From the NCBI RefSeq assembly GCF_001704635.1, contig NZ_MAXF01000129.1, positions 1-63,315 of the forward strand: a stretch of DNA of 63,315 nt. The letters run 5' to 3'. A program made the translations under genes and the position numbers. This document shows, in pieces, positions 8,181 to 15,668 of this stretch (positions within the stretch are counted from its first letter, which is position 1; every line of letters starts with the position of its first letter). Below the pieces are notes generated by a model. That model did not search any database. It was not told where the DNA came from and saw only the letters and a program-made list of their open reading frames with translations. This stretch comes from Streptomyces sparsogenes (GTDB lineage: Bacteria > Actinomycetota > Actinomycetes > Streptomycetales > Streptomycetaceae).

Positions 8181-9185
8181 GTGACCCCTACCAAGACCTC
8201 CGCGGCGGACGATCTCGGACGCAAGGATCCCGCACCGCGGGAGGCCAGGGCCCCGAAAGCCGCCCCCGCCGCCGCCCTCGCGCGGCGGCGGGGGCGCCGG
8301 GAGACGCTGGCCGGCTATCTGTTCCTGACGCCGTGGTGCGTCGGGATCCTGCTGCTCACCCTCGGCCCGATGCTCGTCTCGCTCTACCTGGCGTTCACCG
8401 ACTACAACCTCTTCGACTCGCCCACGTGGGTGGGCCTGAAGAACTTCCGGGAGATGTTCCAGGACGACCGGTGGTGGACCTCGGTCGACGTGACGCTGAA
8501 GTACGTCCTGATCGGCACCCCGCTGAAGCTGCTGGTCGCCCTCGGCGTGGCGCTGCTGCTGGTCAAGCCGCGCAAGGGGCAGGGCTTCTACCGCTCGGCC
8601 TTCTACGCCCCGTCCCTGATCGGCGCCAGCGTCAGCATTGGCATCGTGTGGCGGTCGGTCTTCCAGGACGACGCGATCGTCGACAAGTCGATGAGTCTCT
8701 TCGGCTGGGACGTCGGCGGCTGGATCGGCGACCCGGACTGGATGCTGCCCACCCTCGTGACCCTCACCGTCTGGCAGTTCGGCGCCCCGATGGTGATCTT
8801 CCTCGCCGGACTGAAGCAGGTCCCGCGCGAGCTGTACGAGGCCGCGGAGATGGACGGCGCGGGGCGGTGGCGGCGGTTCCGTTCCATCACCCTGCCGATG
8901 ATTTCCCCGGTGCTGTTCTTCAATCTGCTGCTGGAACTCATCCACTCGTTCCAGGTCTTCACCTCGGCGGTGGTCATCGGCGGCACCGGAGGCTCCGGCG
9001 CGGGCGGTCCGGCCGACTCGCTGCTGGTCTACACCTGGTACCTGTACGAGCAGGGCTTCCGCAACCTGCGCATGGGCTACGCCTCCGCGATGGCGTGGAT
9101 GCTGATGCTGGGCATCGGCCTGGTGACGGTGGTGCTGTTCAAGACCCAGCGCGGCTGGGTGCACTACGAGGAGGATGCCCGGTGA
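8181..9185 (+). CDS. carbohydrate ABC transporter permease (MalF type)
   Basis: 334 aa integral membrane protein with about six transmembrane segments. The cytoplasmic EAA loop, EAAEMDGAGRWRRFRSITLP, contacts the ATPase. The GTG start lies 10 bp after the lipoprotein stop and is preceded by GGAGAG. Its stop overlaps the start of the second permease (GTGA). Confidence 0.9.
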   Translation: MTPTKTSAADDLGRKDPAPREARAPKAAPAAALARRRGRRETLAGYLFLTPWCVGILLLTLGPMLVSLYLAFTDYNLFDSPTWVGLKNFREMFQDDRWWTSVDVTLKYVLIGTPLKLLVALGVALLLVKPRKGQGFYRSAFYAPSLIGASVSIGIVWRSVFQDDAIVDKSMSLFGWDVGGWIGDPDWMLPTLVTLTVWQFGAPMVIFLAGLKQVPRELYEAAEMDGAGRWRRFRSITLPMISPVLFFNLLLELIHSFQVFTSAVVIGGTGGSGAGGPADSLLVYTWYLYEQGFRNLRMGYASAMAWMLMLGIGLVTVVLFKTQRGWVHYEEDAR

Positions 9186-10039
9186 CGGCGCTGACGAGTA
9201 CGGCTCGGCGCAGGGTGCGGTCCGTGGGGTGGCACGTGGGGGCGCTCGCGCTGCTGGCCGTGATCCTCTACCCCGTGGTGTGGGTGATCGGCGCCTCGTT
9301 CAAGCCCGGCGACAAGATCGTCGGCAGTCTGCAGCTGTTGCCCACCGACCCCATCACCGACAACTACCGGCGGCTGTCGGAGGGCATCGCCGACATCCCG
9401 ATCTCCAGCTTCTTCTACAACTCGCTGTTCATCTCGGTGGGTTCGGTGATCGGAGTGCTGTTCTCCTGCTCCCTGGCGGCCTACGCGTTCGCCAGGATCC
9501 GCTTCGCGGGGCGCAACCTGCTGTTCTCGGCCATGATCGCGACGCTGCTGCTGCCCTTCCAGGTGCTGATCATTCCGCAGTACGTGCTGTTTCAGAAGCT
9601 GGAACTGATCAACACCTTCGTGCCGCTGCTGCTCGGCAAGTACCTGGCCGTGGACGCCTTCTTCGTCTTCCTGATGATGCAGTTCATGCGCAATCTCCCC
9701 AAGGAGCTGGACGAGGCGGCCCGCATCGACGGCTGCGGCCATCTGCGCATCTACTGGAACATCGTGCTCCCGCTGTGCCGTCCGGCCCTGATCACCAGCG
9801 CGATCTTCAGCTTCATCTGGTCCTGGAACGACTTCATCGGACCGCTGCTGTATCTGAACACCCCGGACAAGTACACGGTCTCGCTCGGCCTGAAGATGTT
9901 CATCGACCAGGACACCGTCGCCGACTACGGCGGCATGGTCGCCATGTCGCTGGTGGCGCTGGCGCCGGTGCTGCTGTTCTTCCTCGCCTTCCAGCGCTAT
10001 CTGGTCGAGGGCGCGGCGACCTCCGGGCTCAAGGGCTGA
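9182..10039 (+). CDS. carbohydrate ABC transporter permease (MalG type)
   Basis: 285 aa, six predicted transmembrane segments, with EAA loop EAARIDGCGHLRIYWNIVLP. GTG 9182 overlaps the preceding stop by 4 bp. No nucleotide-binding subunit follows. In Streptomyces many such importers share the multi-sugar ATPase MsiK encoded elsewhere, and that is the likely arrangement here. Confidence 0.9.
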   Translation: MTALTSTARRRVRSVGWHVGALALLAVILYPVVWVIGASFKPGDKIVGSLQLLPTDPITDNYRRLSEGIADIPISSFFYNSLFISVGSVIGVLFSCSLAAYAFARIRFAGRNLLFSAMIATLLLPFQVLIIPQYVLFQKLELINTFVPLLLGKYLAVDAFFVFLMMQFMRNLPKELDEAARIDGCGHLRIYWNIVLPLCRPALITSAIFSFIWSWNDFIGPLLYLNTPDKYTVSLGLKMFIDQDTVADYGGMVAMSLVALAPVLLFFLAFQRYLVEGAATSGLKG

Positions 10040-10050
10040 GGGGCGGCGCC

Positions 10051-10707
10051 ATGGACGTACGGGAGGCGAGCGCACGGCCGCGGGCCGGGCGGCGGGCGGC
10101 GCGGCGGGAGTCACGGCTGTTCCTGTTCTCCGCGTTCGCGGAGTCCCTGCTGACCGGGGTGTGGGTGGTGCTCGCCGCCCTGCCCGCGGTCACCCTGCTG
10201 CCCGCCTTCGCGGCCGGGTGCGCGCATCTGCGCCGCCACCTGGACGGGGAGCGCGCCACCTGGCGGGACTTCCTCGCCGGACTGCGGGAGGCCACGCGCG
10301 CCGGCTGGCGGTTCTCGCTCCTGTGGTGGGCGGCGCTCGCCCTGCTCGCCTTCGATCTGCGGGTGGCCCGCTCCGGGGCGCTGCCCGGCGGGCCCGCGCT
10401 GATCGCCGTGAGCGTGGCGGGGACGCTCACGGTGATCGTGCTCGGGCTGCGCACGGCCGCCCAGTGGCGGCCGGGCCTCGGCTGGTCCGCCGTGGCCCGG
10501 GCCGCCGCCCGCCGCGGCCTCGGCGCCGACCTGGGCGGTTCGCTGCTGCTCGCCGGCGGGCTCGCGGTGGTCACCGTCGCCGCCTGGCAACTGCTGCCGC
10601 TGGTCGCGCCCGCCGTGGGAGCCCTGGCGGCCTGCGCCGTCGCGGTCGACCGCCGCCGCGGGCCCGCGGCGGCGAGCGAAGCGGAGCCGCGGCCCGCCCG
10701 CGGCTGA
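10051..10707 (+). CDS. DUF624 family membrane protein (YesL-like)
   Basis: 218 aa with about five hydrophobic segments. N-terminal RESRLFLFSAFAESLLTGVWVVL and the following ALPAVTLLPAFAAG resemble the YesL/DUF624 proteins often found last in carbohydrate ABC importer operons. ATG 10051 is 11 bp after the MalG-type stop, so it is co-transcribed. Function is unknown; a role in transporter assembly or sugar use is inferred only from context. Confidence 0.75.
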   Translation: MDVREASARPRAGRRAARRESRLFLFSAFAESLLTGVWVVLAALPAVTLLPAFAAGCAHLRRHLDGERATWRDFLAGLREATRAGWRFSLLWWAALALLAFDLRVARSGALPGGPALIAVSVAGTLTVIVLGLRTAAQWRPGLGWSAVARAAARRGLGADLGGSLLLAGGLAVVTVAAWQLLPLVAPAVGALAACAVAVDRRRGPAAASEAEPRPARG

Positions 10708-10772
10708 CGGCGGCCCGGCGGCCGTAGACGGGTCCGGGCCCACCCCCGCGATCCCTCGCCCAGCTCCATGTC

Positions 10773-11150
10773 ATGAACCTGACCCCCGTTGGTAGGTTCG
10801 GGCATGTCTCCGACTACTGCCGCTACTTCAACGCCACCAAGGCCGAGCAGAAGGCCCGCTACGGAACGGACTTCGGCTCCCTGCTGCTCTTCCAGGGCCA
10901 CTCGCGGCTCGACGCGTACGCGGGGGCGCGGCTGAAGGACGAGGCGCTCATCAAGCGGGCGTGGCGGAAGTTCTCCGAGGGCGACGGCTACCCCGACGCC
11001 ACGACGAGCTGGAAGACGGTCGAGCTGGCGGGGCCCGACGTGCTGGAGCCCGGTGTCGAGGCCGCCTGGGTGTCCACCAACTCCACCGCCCAGTACGGGC
11101 TGGCCGCGATCCAGAACCTCGCGCTGATCGGCGACAAGCTGCCGGGCTGA
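10773..11150 (+). CDS. conserved-looking hypothetical protein
   Basis: 125 aa soluble protein that I do not recognise. Codons from about residue 12 (VSDYCRYFN...) have a strong GC third-position bias, but the first ten codons do not. A -10-like TAGGTT lies just before an out-of-frame ATG at 10804, the usual layout of a leaderless Streptomyces gene. The true start is therefore doubtful, and a one-base loss near the start is possible. No signal peptide or membrane segment. The neighbours give no functional hint. Confidence 0.55.
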   Translation: MNLTPVGRFGHVSDYCRYFNATKAEQKARYGTDFGSLLLFQGHSRLDAYAGARLKDEALIKRAWRKFSEGDGYPDATTSWKTVELAGPDVLEPGVEAAWVSTNSTAQYGLAAIQNLALIGDKLPG

Positions 11151-11307
11151 CCGGCACCCGGGCGGCCCGCCGCGCCCCGGCCCCCGCCGCGCCCCGGCGG
11201 GCCGTCGTCGGGGCGATGGCGGGCGGCGCGGGCGGGCCGTCCGGGCGGTGGCGGCCTGTCCGCAGGGTGGCGGCCCGTCGGGGGCGGGGCCGTCGCAGAC
11301 TGGAGGG

Positions 11308-11775
11308 ATGGACTGGTGCCGCTACCGCTTCCACAGCCACTGGGACCTCGACGCCCCGCCCGCCGCCGTCTACCGGCTGCTCGCGGCGGGAGACGACTAT
11401 CCGCTGTGGTGGCCACAGGTCCGCGAGGCGGTCCGGTCCGACGAGCGGACCGGCACCGCCCGCTTCCGCTCCCTGATCCCGTACGACCTGGTCATCACCG
11501 TCCGCGAGGCGCGCCAGGACCCGGCGGCCGGGGTGCTGGAGCTGGCCATGTCCGGCGACCTGGAGGGGTGGGCGCGCTGGACCGTGACGGCGCGCGGCAC
11601 CGGCGCGCGCGCCGTCTTCGACCAGGAGGTGGTGGTCCGCAAGCCGCTTCTGCGCCGGTTCGCGCTCCCCGGCCGCCCCCTCTTCCGCCTCAACCACGCG
11701 CTGATGATGCGGAGCGGGCTGCGGGGCCTGCGGGCGCACCTGGCCACGCCGCCGTCCGGCGCGTATCCGGTTTGA
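11308..11775 (+). CDS. SRPBCC-fold (polyketide cyclase-like) protein
   Basis: 155 aa. The START/SRPBCC pattern is visible: a first strand ending in an LDAPPAAVYRLL helix, DDYPLWWPQV, strands with RFRSLIPYDL, and a C-terminal long helix (FRLNHALMMRSGLRGL). Such proteins bind hydrophobic ligands, and the role here is unknown. ATG 11308 follows GGAGGG directly. Confidence 0.7.
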   Translation: MDWCRYRFHSHWDLDAPPAAVYRLLAAGDDYPLWWPQVREAVRSDERTGTARFRSLIPYDLVITVREARQDPAAGVLELAMSGDLEGWARWTVTARGTGARAVFDQEVVVRKPLLRRFALPGRPLFRLNHALMMRSGLRGLRAHLATPPSGAYPV

Positions 11776-11840
11776 ACGAGACCCCTCGCGACCTGTATTG
11801 TTCACGTCGTTCCACCGGGGAGCACCCCACCGGGACCCCG

Positions 11841-11907
11841 GGGCGATTAGCTCAGTGGGAGAGCGTTCACACCGAAGAGGTCACTGGTTCGAACCCAGTA
11901 TCGCCCA
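11841..11907 (+). pseudogene. defective tRNA-Val(CAC) copy lacking 5 nt of the anticodon stem
   Basis: 67 nt, identical to the intact tRNA-Val at 6598-6669 except that CTTCG, the complete 5' strand of the anticodon stem, is missing (GAGCG is joined directly to TTCACAC). Acceptor, D and T arms are perfect. Without the anticodon stem it should not make a functional tRNA. The missing bases are flanked by a CG dinucleotide repeat, which fits slippage, though an assembly error is also possible. Confidence 0.85.
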
Positions 11908-11912
11908 CCCCC

Positions 11913-11948
11913 TCGAGGCCGGGCCGCCAGCAGGCGGCCCGGCCTCGA
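11913..11948 (+). terminator. hairpin terminator after the tRNA-Val copy
   Basis: A perfect 16-bp inverted repeat (arms 11913-11928 and 11933-11948, loop AGCA) starts 6 bp after the tRNA-like sequence. There is no T-run. Its presence suggests the locus was once an expressed tRNA gene. Confidence 0.75.
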
Positions 11949-12064
11949 CGCGTACCGGCGGGGCGCCCGGGGCCCGGAGCGCCCTGGGCCGAGGAAAGCA
12001 TGCGTGCCGTCCCCGAAGGCGGGTAGCCGGAGATATCGCCGGATACGCGAACGGGAGGGAACTC

Positions 12065-12442
12065 ATGGCCGCCGTGGAAACCACCGTCCTGGCCCTGGAC
12101 TGCGCCGAGCCCGAAGCGCTCGCGGAGTTCTACGCGACCCTGCTCGGCGCGGAGATCCAGGCGATGACCAACGCGGACCGGATCGAAATCGTCGCGAAGA
12201 GCGGGGCACGGATGGCCTTCCTCCGCGACCACGGCTTCGCCCCGCCGAGCTGGCCCCGCCCGGACGACTCGCAACAGGCCCACCTCGAACTGATCGTGGC
12301 CCAGGGCGACATGGACGCCGCCGAGCGGCAGGTCATCGACCTGGGGGCGCGGCCGCTCGACACCAAGCACAACGGCGGCCCGCGCGACGTCCGCCTCTAC
12401 TCGGACCCGGCGGGCCACCCCTTCTCGCTGCGCTGCGCCTGA
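12065..12442 (+). CDS. VOC (glyoxalase-fold) family protein
   Basis: 125 aa, one vicinal-oxygen-chelate module pair. It shows an N-terminal LDCAEPEALAEFYATLLG helix/strand unit and the C-terminal RLYSDPAGHPFSL typical of bleomycin-resistance/dioxygenase-like proteins. ATG 12065 is preceded by GGGAGGGAAC. Substrate unknown. Confidence 0.85.
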   Translation: MAAVETTVLALDCAEPEALAEFYATLLGAEIQAMTNADRIEIVAKSGARMAFLRDHGFAPPSWPRPDDSQQAHLELIVAQGDMDAAERQVIDLGARPLDTKHNGGPRDVRLYSDPAGHPFSLRCA

Positions 12443-12478
12443 CGGCGCGGACCCCCGCGCTGCCCGGCGGTGCGAACG

Positions 12479-12655
12479 TCAGCGCGACCGCTCGACGGCG
12501 TCCTCGTTCGCGTCGGCACTCGGCGTCATCGGGTCGCCGCCCTTGCCGCCGGCCGCCTGGTTCCCGCGCTCGTCCTCGGTCGCCGTCTGCGCCTCCTCGG
12601 CCTCCTCCGTCAGCTCCTCGGCCGCCGTGTCGGCCTTGTGGCGGTGCTCGCCCAT
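12479..12655 (-). CDS. small acidic hydrophilic protein
   Basis: 58 aa, rich in Glu, Ala and Asp, predicted disordered and soluble. ATG 12655 is preceded by GGAAGAGGAG on the minus strand, a good ribosome-binding site, which supports translation. Upstream in-frame codons look non-coding. No recognised family. Confidence 0.55.
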   Translation of the reverse strand: MGEHRHKADTAAEELTEEAEEAQTATEDERGNQAAGGKGGDPMTPSADANEDAVERSR

Positions 12656-12785
12656 GCCGGCTCCTCTTCCGCGTCGGCCGGGGCCCGGCCGGGCCCCGGG
12701 GGAGATACGAACGCCGCGGCGGGTATCCCGGCGCGCCGCGGCCAAACACCAGGCCGCGGGAGGCGCACGACACGGCGCCGCCCCC

Positions 12786-13511
12786 CTACGCCGCCGCGGG
12801 CAGCTCCGGCCGCAGCGGCCAGGCCGGGTCGCAGGTCTCCTGCGAGCCGTTGAGCGCGAACCACGCCTGCAGCCCGCGGGCCTGCGCCGCGTACCACGCC
12901 GTCTGCCGGTCGTGGAGCTCCGCGGGCGTCATGGTCCCCAGACGGGAGGTGAAACGGCGGCCGACCGCCCGCACCACTTCCAGGGCGGCCGTGGCGTCCG
13001 CCGCCGCGTCATGGGCCCCCGTCAACTCCACGCCGTAGTGGGCGCACAGGTCGGTGAGCGTGCGGCGGCCCTTGCGGTAGCGGTCGAGGTGCTTGTCCAG
13101 CACCCGGGGGTCCAGGACGAACAGCGAGCGCAGCGAGACGTACGAGGACAGGCTCGAATTGCGGTGCCGCCGCAACTCCCGGTCCAACAGGGTCAGATCG
13201 AACGGCGCGTTCATCACCACCACCGGGGTGCCCCGCGCCGCCTGCTCGGCGAGCGCCCGCGCCACCTCGTCCATCACCGGGGCGGGCCACCTGCCGTGCC
13301 GCTGGAGATGCGCGTCGGTCAGCCCGTGTATCGCGGTGGCCGCCTCCGGCACCGGTATCCCCGGGCTCACCAGCCAGCGCCTGACCTCCGGAAGGCTTCC
13401 GGCCCCGCGCTGGACCACCAGCGCCGCCGACACGATCCGGTCCCGCTCGACGTCGATCCCCGTGGTCTCCGTGTCGAATGCGGCGAGAGGCCCCTCGAAC
13501 CAGGACGGCAT
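12786..13511 (-). CDS. DnaQ-like 3'-5' exonuclease (DEDDh)
   Basis: 241 aa. The exonuclease motifs are in order: ExoI FDTETTG (residues 12-18), ExoII NAPFD (about residue 101) and ExoIII with the histidine in HDAAADAT. This is the DEDDh fold of DNA polymerase III epsilon and related stand-alone exonucleases. About 50 residues follow the catalytic domain. It probably acts in DNA repair or RNA/DNA end trimming. It is divergent from the DUF4365 gene. Confidence 0.88.
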   Translation of the reverse strand: MPSWFEGPLAAFDTETTGIDVERDRIVSAALVVQRGAGSLPEVRRWLVSPGIPVPEAATAIHGLTDAHLQRHGRWPAPVMDEVARALAEQAARGTPVVVMNAPFDLTLLDRELRRHRNSSLSSYVSLRSLFVLDPRVLDKHLDRYRKGRRTLTDLCAHYGVELTGAHDAAADATAALEVVRAVGRRFTSRLGTMTPAELHDRQTAWYAAQARGLQAWFALNGSQETCDPAWPLRPELPAAA

Positions 13512-13672
13512 GGCCTCAACTCCTCGTGCTCGCTCACCGAATGGCTCCTACGACCCCGCCCCACCTGGTGATACCCGGGAAGAGTGGCTCGAACCGCCGC
13601 CGTTTGCCGGGGTCCTGACGCGGAGACAACATCTGTGAAGTAACCGGCAATACCCGGAAGGCGCTCGACGAC

Positions 13673-14251
13673 ATGGCGCTCGCGCAGCCCGACCCGGCCA
13701 CGCCGGCGAGCAGTCTGCTGCCCGAGCGGATCGCACCGCCGCGAGGCTCCCTCGCCACCACCGCCTGCATGGAGACCCTGCAGGTCGGCTATCTGCACGC
13801 GGTCGCGGCGGCGGCCGGCTGCTCCCTGGCGCAGCCCTTCCCCGACCACGGCATCGACTGGCACGTGAGCCACAGCGCGCGCGGACACGCCGTCGACGAC
13901 GAAGTGACGATCAAGGTGCAGCTCAAGGCCACCTACCAGATCGCCCCCCACCCGCCCGGGCCGACCTTCTCCTTCACCCTCGACAACGACCACCTGGTCA
14001 AGCTGGCCCGCAGCCCGGTCTCGGTCCACAAGATCCTCGTCGTGATGATCGTGCCGCGCGCCCGGGACGACTGGCTGCGGGCCGGCCACGACCGCCTCGC
14101 GCTGCGCCACTGCTGCTACTGGATCAATCTGGCCGGCCATCCCGTCACGGGCAGCCGCCGGACCACCGTGCGGATCCCGACCTCGCGGATCTTCGACGAC
14201 CGCGCGCTCTGCGAGATCATGACCCGGGTCGGGGCGGGAGGGAGACCCTGA
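13673..14251 (+). CDS. DUF4365 family protein, nuclease-like
   Basis: 192 aa. It contains GID (D62) and, 21 residues later, the strand VQLKAT (Q83-x-K85), followed by a region that reads DNDHLVKLARSPVSVHKIL. This matches DUF4365, which is placed in the PD-(D/E)xK nuclease-like superfamily. The stop overlaps the start of the next gene (TGATG), so the two are coupled. Nuclease activity is not shown by the sequence. Confidence 0.75.
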   Translation: MALAQPDPATPASSLLPERIAPPRGSLATTACMETLQVGYLHAVAAAAGCSLAQPFPDHGIDWHVSHSARGHAVDDEVTIKVQLKATYQIAPHPPGPTFSFTLDNDHLVKLARSPVSVHKILVVMIVPRARDDWLRAGHDRLALRHCCYWINLAGHPVTGSRRTTVRIPTSRIFDDRALCEIMTRVGAGGRP

Positions 14252-15477
14252 TGGACCGGTACCGCCCGACCGACGAGCCCGCCCCCGCCCCGCCCGTCCC
14301 CTCCCCGGACGAGGTGGACCCCGTCGTGCTCGGCGCCCTGCTGGCCCGCCACGGCTGGCGGCGGCGCGGGGGAGCGGCGGGGCGGTACGCGCGCTGGACA
14401 CCGCCGGGCGACCCGGGCGGCGGCACGGGCGGCGGCAGGAGCGGCGGCACGAGCCTGCTGGTGCCCGAGAGCCGGGAGTTCCCCGACAGCGGCGACCTGC
14501 TCGGCGAGGCGGTGACCGCGCTGGCCCGCAGCGCCGCCCCGTCCGCCCGCGAGGTGCTGATCGGCCTGGCCGTGCCCAGCGACGAGATCCGCTGGCGGCG
14601 CGAGGTGCCCGAGCCCCGGTCGGGCGCCGCCGCCTGGAGCGCGCAGGAGCGGCTGAGCGCTGCCGCCCGCGCCACGCTGCTGGCCGGCGCGCTGGCCGCC
14701 CGGGGGCGGGCGGGCTACTACGGGGCACGGCACCGCCGCGAGGCCGAGGCGTCCCTGGAGCACATCCTGGTCGGACCGCCCGGCCCGGGCGGGCGCGAGC
14801 TGACCGTCTTCGTGCCGGTGGAGCACGGGCGGGCCGTCACCGGGACGCTGCTGCGCGCGCTGCACGCGCTGCGCGACGCCGTGGACTACCAGCGGACCAC
14901 CGGCGGGCAGGAGGCCTTCGACACCGCCGTGGAGGCGGGGGTGAGCCGCGAGCTGACCGAGGCGGTGGTGTCCCTCGTCGAGGGGACGGAGGGGGCCCGG
15001 GTGGCGCTGGAGTGGTCGCCCGGGGCCGGCCCGCCACCCGGCGTCGCGGCCCGGCCCGAGCCCGTGGACTTCAGCCCCGGCGACCTGCCGGCCCTGCGGG
15101 AGGCCGGGGTCCGTTACGTACGCTCCGAGCCGGCTGTGCCGGTGCGGGTCACCGGCGCGGTGGTACGGCTGCGGCGCACCGGCCCGGGCGGCCCCGGGAC
15201 GGTCCGACTGCGGGTGCTCACCGGCGCCGATGTGGCGCAGGTGCGGGTCGCGCTGGGGGAGGACGACTACCGGATCGCCGTCCACGCCCACCTGGTGGGG
15301 CTGCCGATCCGGGTGAGCGGCAGGCTGGAGAGCCGGGGCGGATTCCGCCGGATCACCGGGGCCAGGGACGTCACGCCGGTGCGGGTCGACGAGGCGGACC
15401 GGGACCGGCTGCTGAAGTCGCTGCGGGAGCACCTGGACGGCGCGGACTGCTTCGAGGAGCCGTGCGGCGGGCCCTAG
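14251..15477 (+). CDS. protein of unknown function coupled to DUF4365
   Basis: 408 aa, soluble, Arg/Gly/Pro-rich. The C-terminal third (from about residue 300: AVVRLRRTG... RVLTGADVAQVRVAL... RVSGRLESRGGFRRI) is beta-rich with a strand order reminiscent of an OB or barrel domain. No catalytic motif is recognised. ATG overlaps the previous stop by one base, so it is made together with the DUF4365 protein and probably acts with it. Confidence 0.65.
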   Translation: MDRYRPTDEPAPAPPVPSPDEVDPVVLGALLARHGWRRRGGAAGRYARWTPPGDPGGGTGGGRSGGTSLLVPESREFPDSGDLLGEAVTALARSAAPSAREVLIGLAVPSDEIRWRREVPEPRSGAAAWSAQERLSAAARATLLAGALAARGRAGYYGARHRREAEASLEHILVGPPGPGGRELTVFVPVEHGRAVTGTLLRALHALRDAVDYQRTTGGQEAFDTAVEAGVSRELTEAVVSLVEGTEGARVALEWSPGAGPPPGVAARPEPVDFSPGDLPALREAGVRYVRSEPAVPVRVTGAVVRLRRTGPGGPGTVRLRVLTGADVAQVRVALGEDDYRIAVHAHLVGLPIRVSGRLESRGGFRRITGARDVTPVRVDEADRDRLLKSLREHLDGADCFEEPCGGP

Positions 15478-15668
15478 CCAGGAGGAGCACGGCGACGGAT
15501 GCCCGGCGTGATCCACAAGACGCCCCCTGGCCCTGACCCCGGCCGCCGGGCTCACCCACGGCGGTGATCGCCCTCCTTAACCGTTTCGCGGTCCGGCCCT
15601 CCGGCTCGGTACGATTCACGCTGCGCAGCAATCGCTGCCCGAGTGACCCCATCAGTCAGGAGAGACCG

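Noticed and set aside
6598..11907. The 5.2-kb segment between the two tRNA-Val copies as an integrated mobile element with tRNA att sites
   Set aside because: Sequence identity ends exactly at the tRNA boundaries. Both copies include the 5' half, there is no integrase or relaxase, and the genes between are ordinary chromosomal genes.
15478..15668. T-box or other riboswitch ahead of thrS
   Set aside because: No T-box sequence, specifier loop or terminator/antiterminator pair could be found in the 191 bp.
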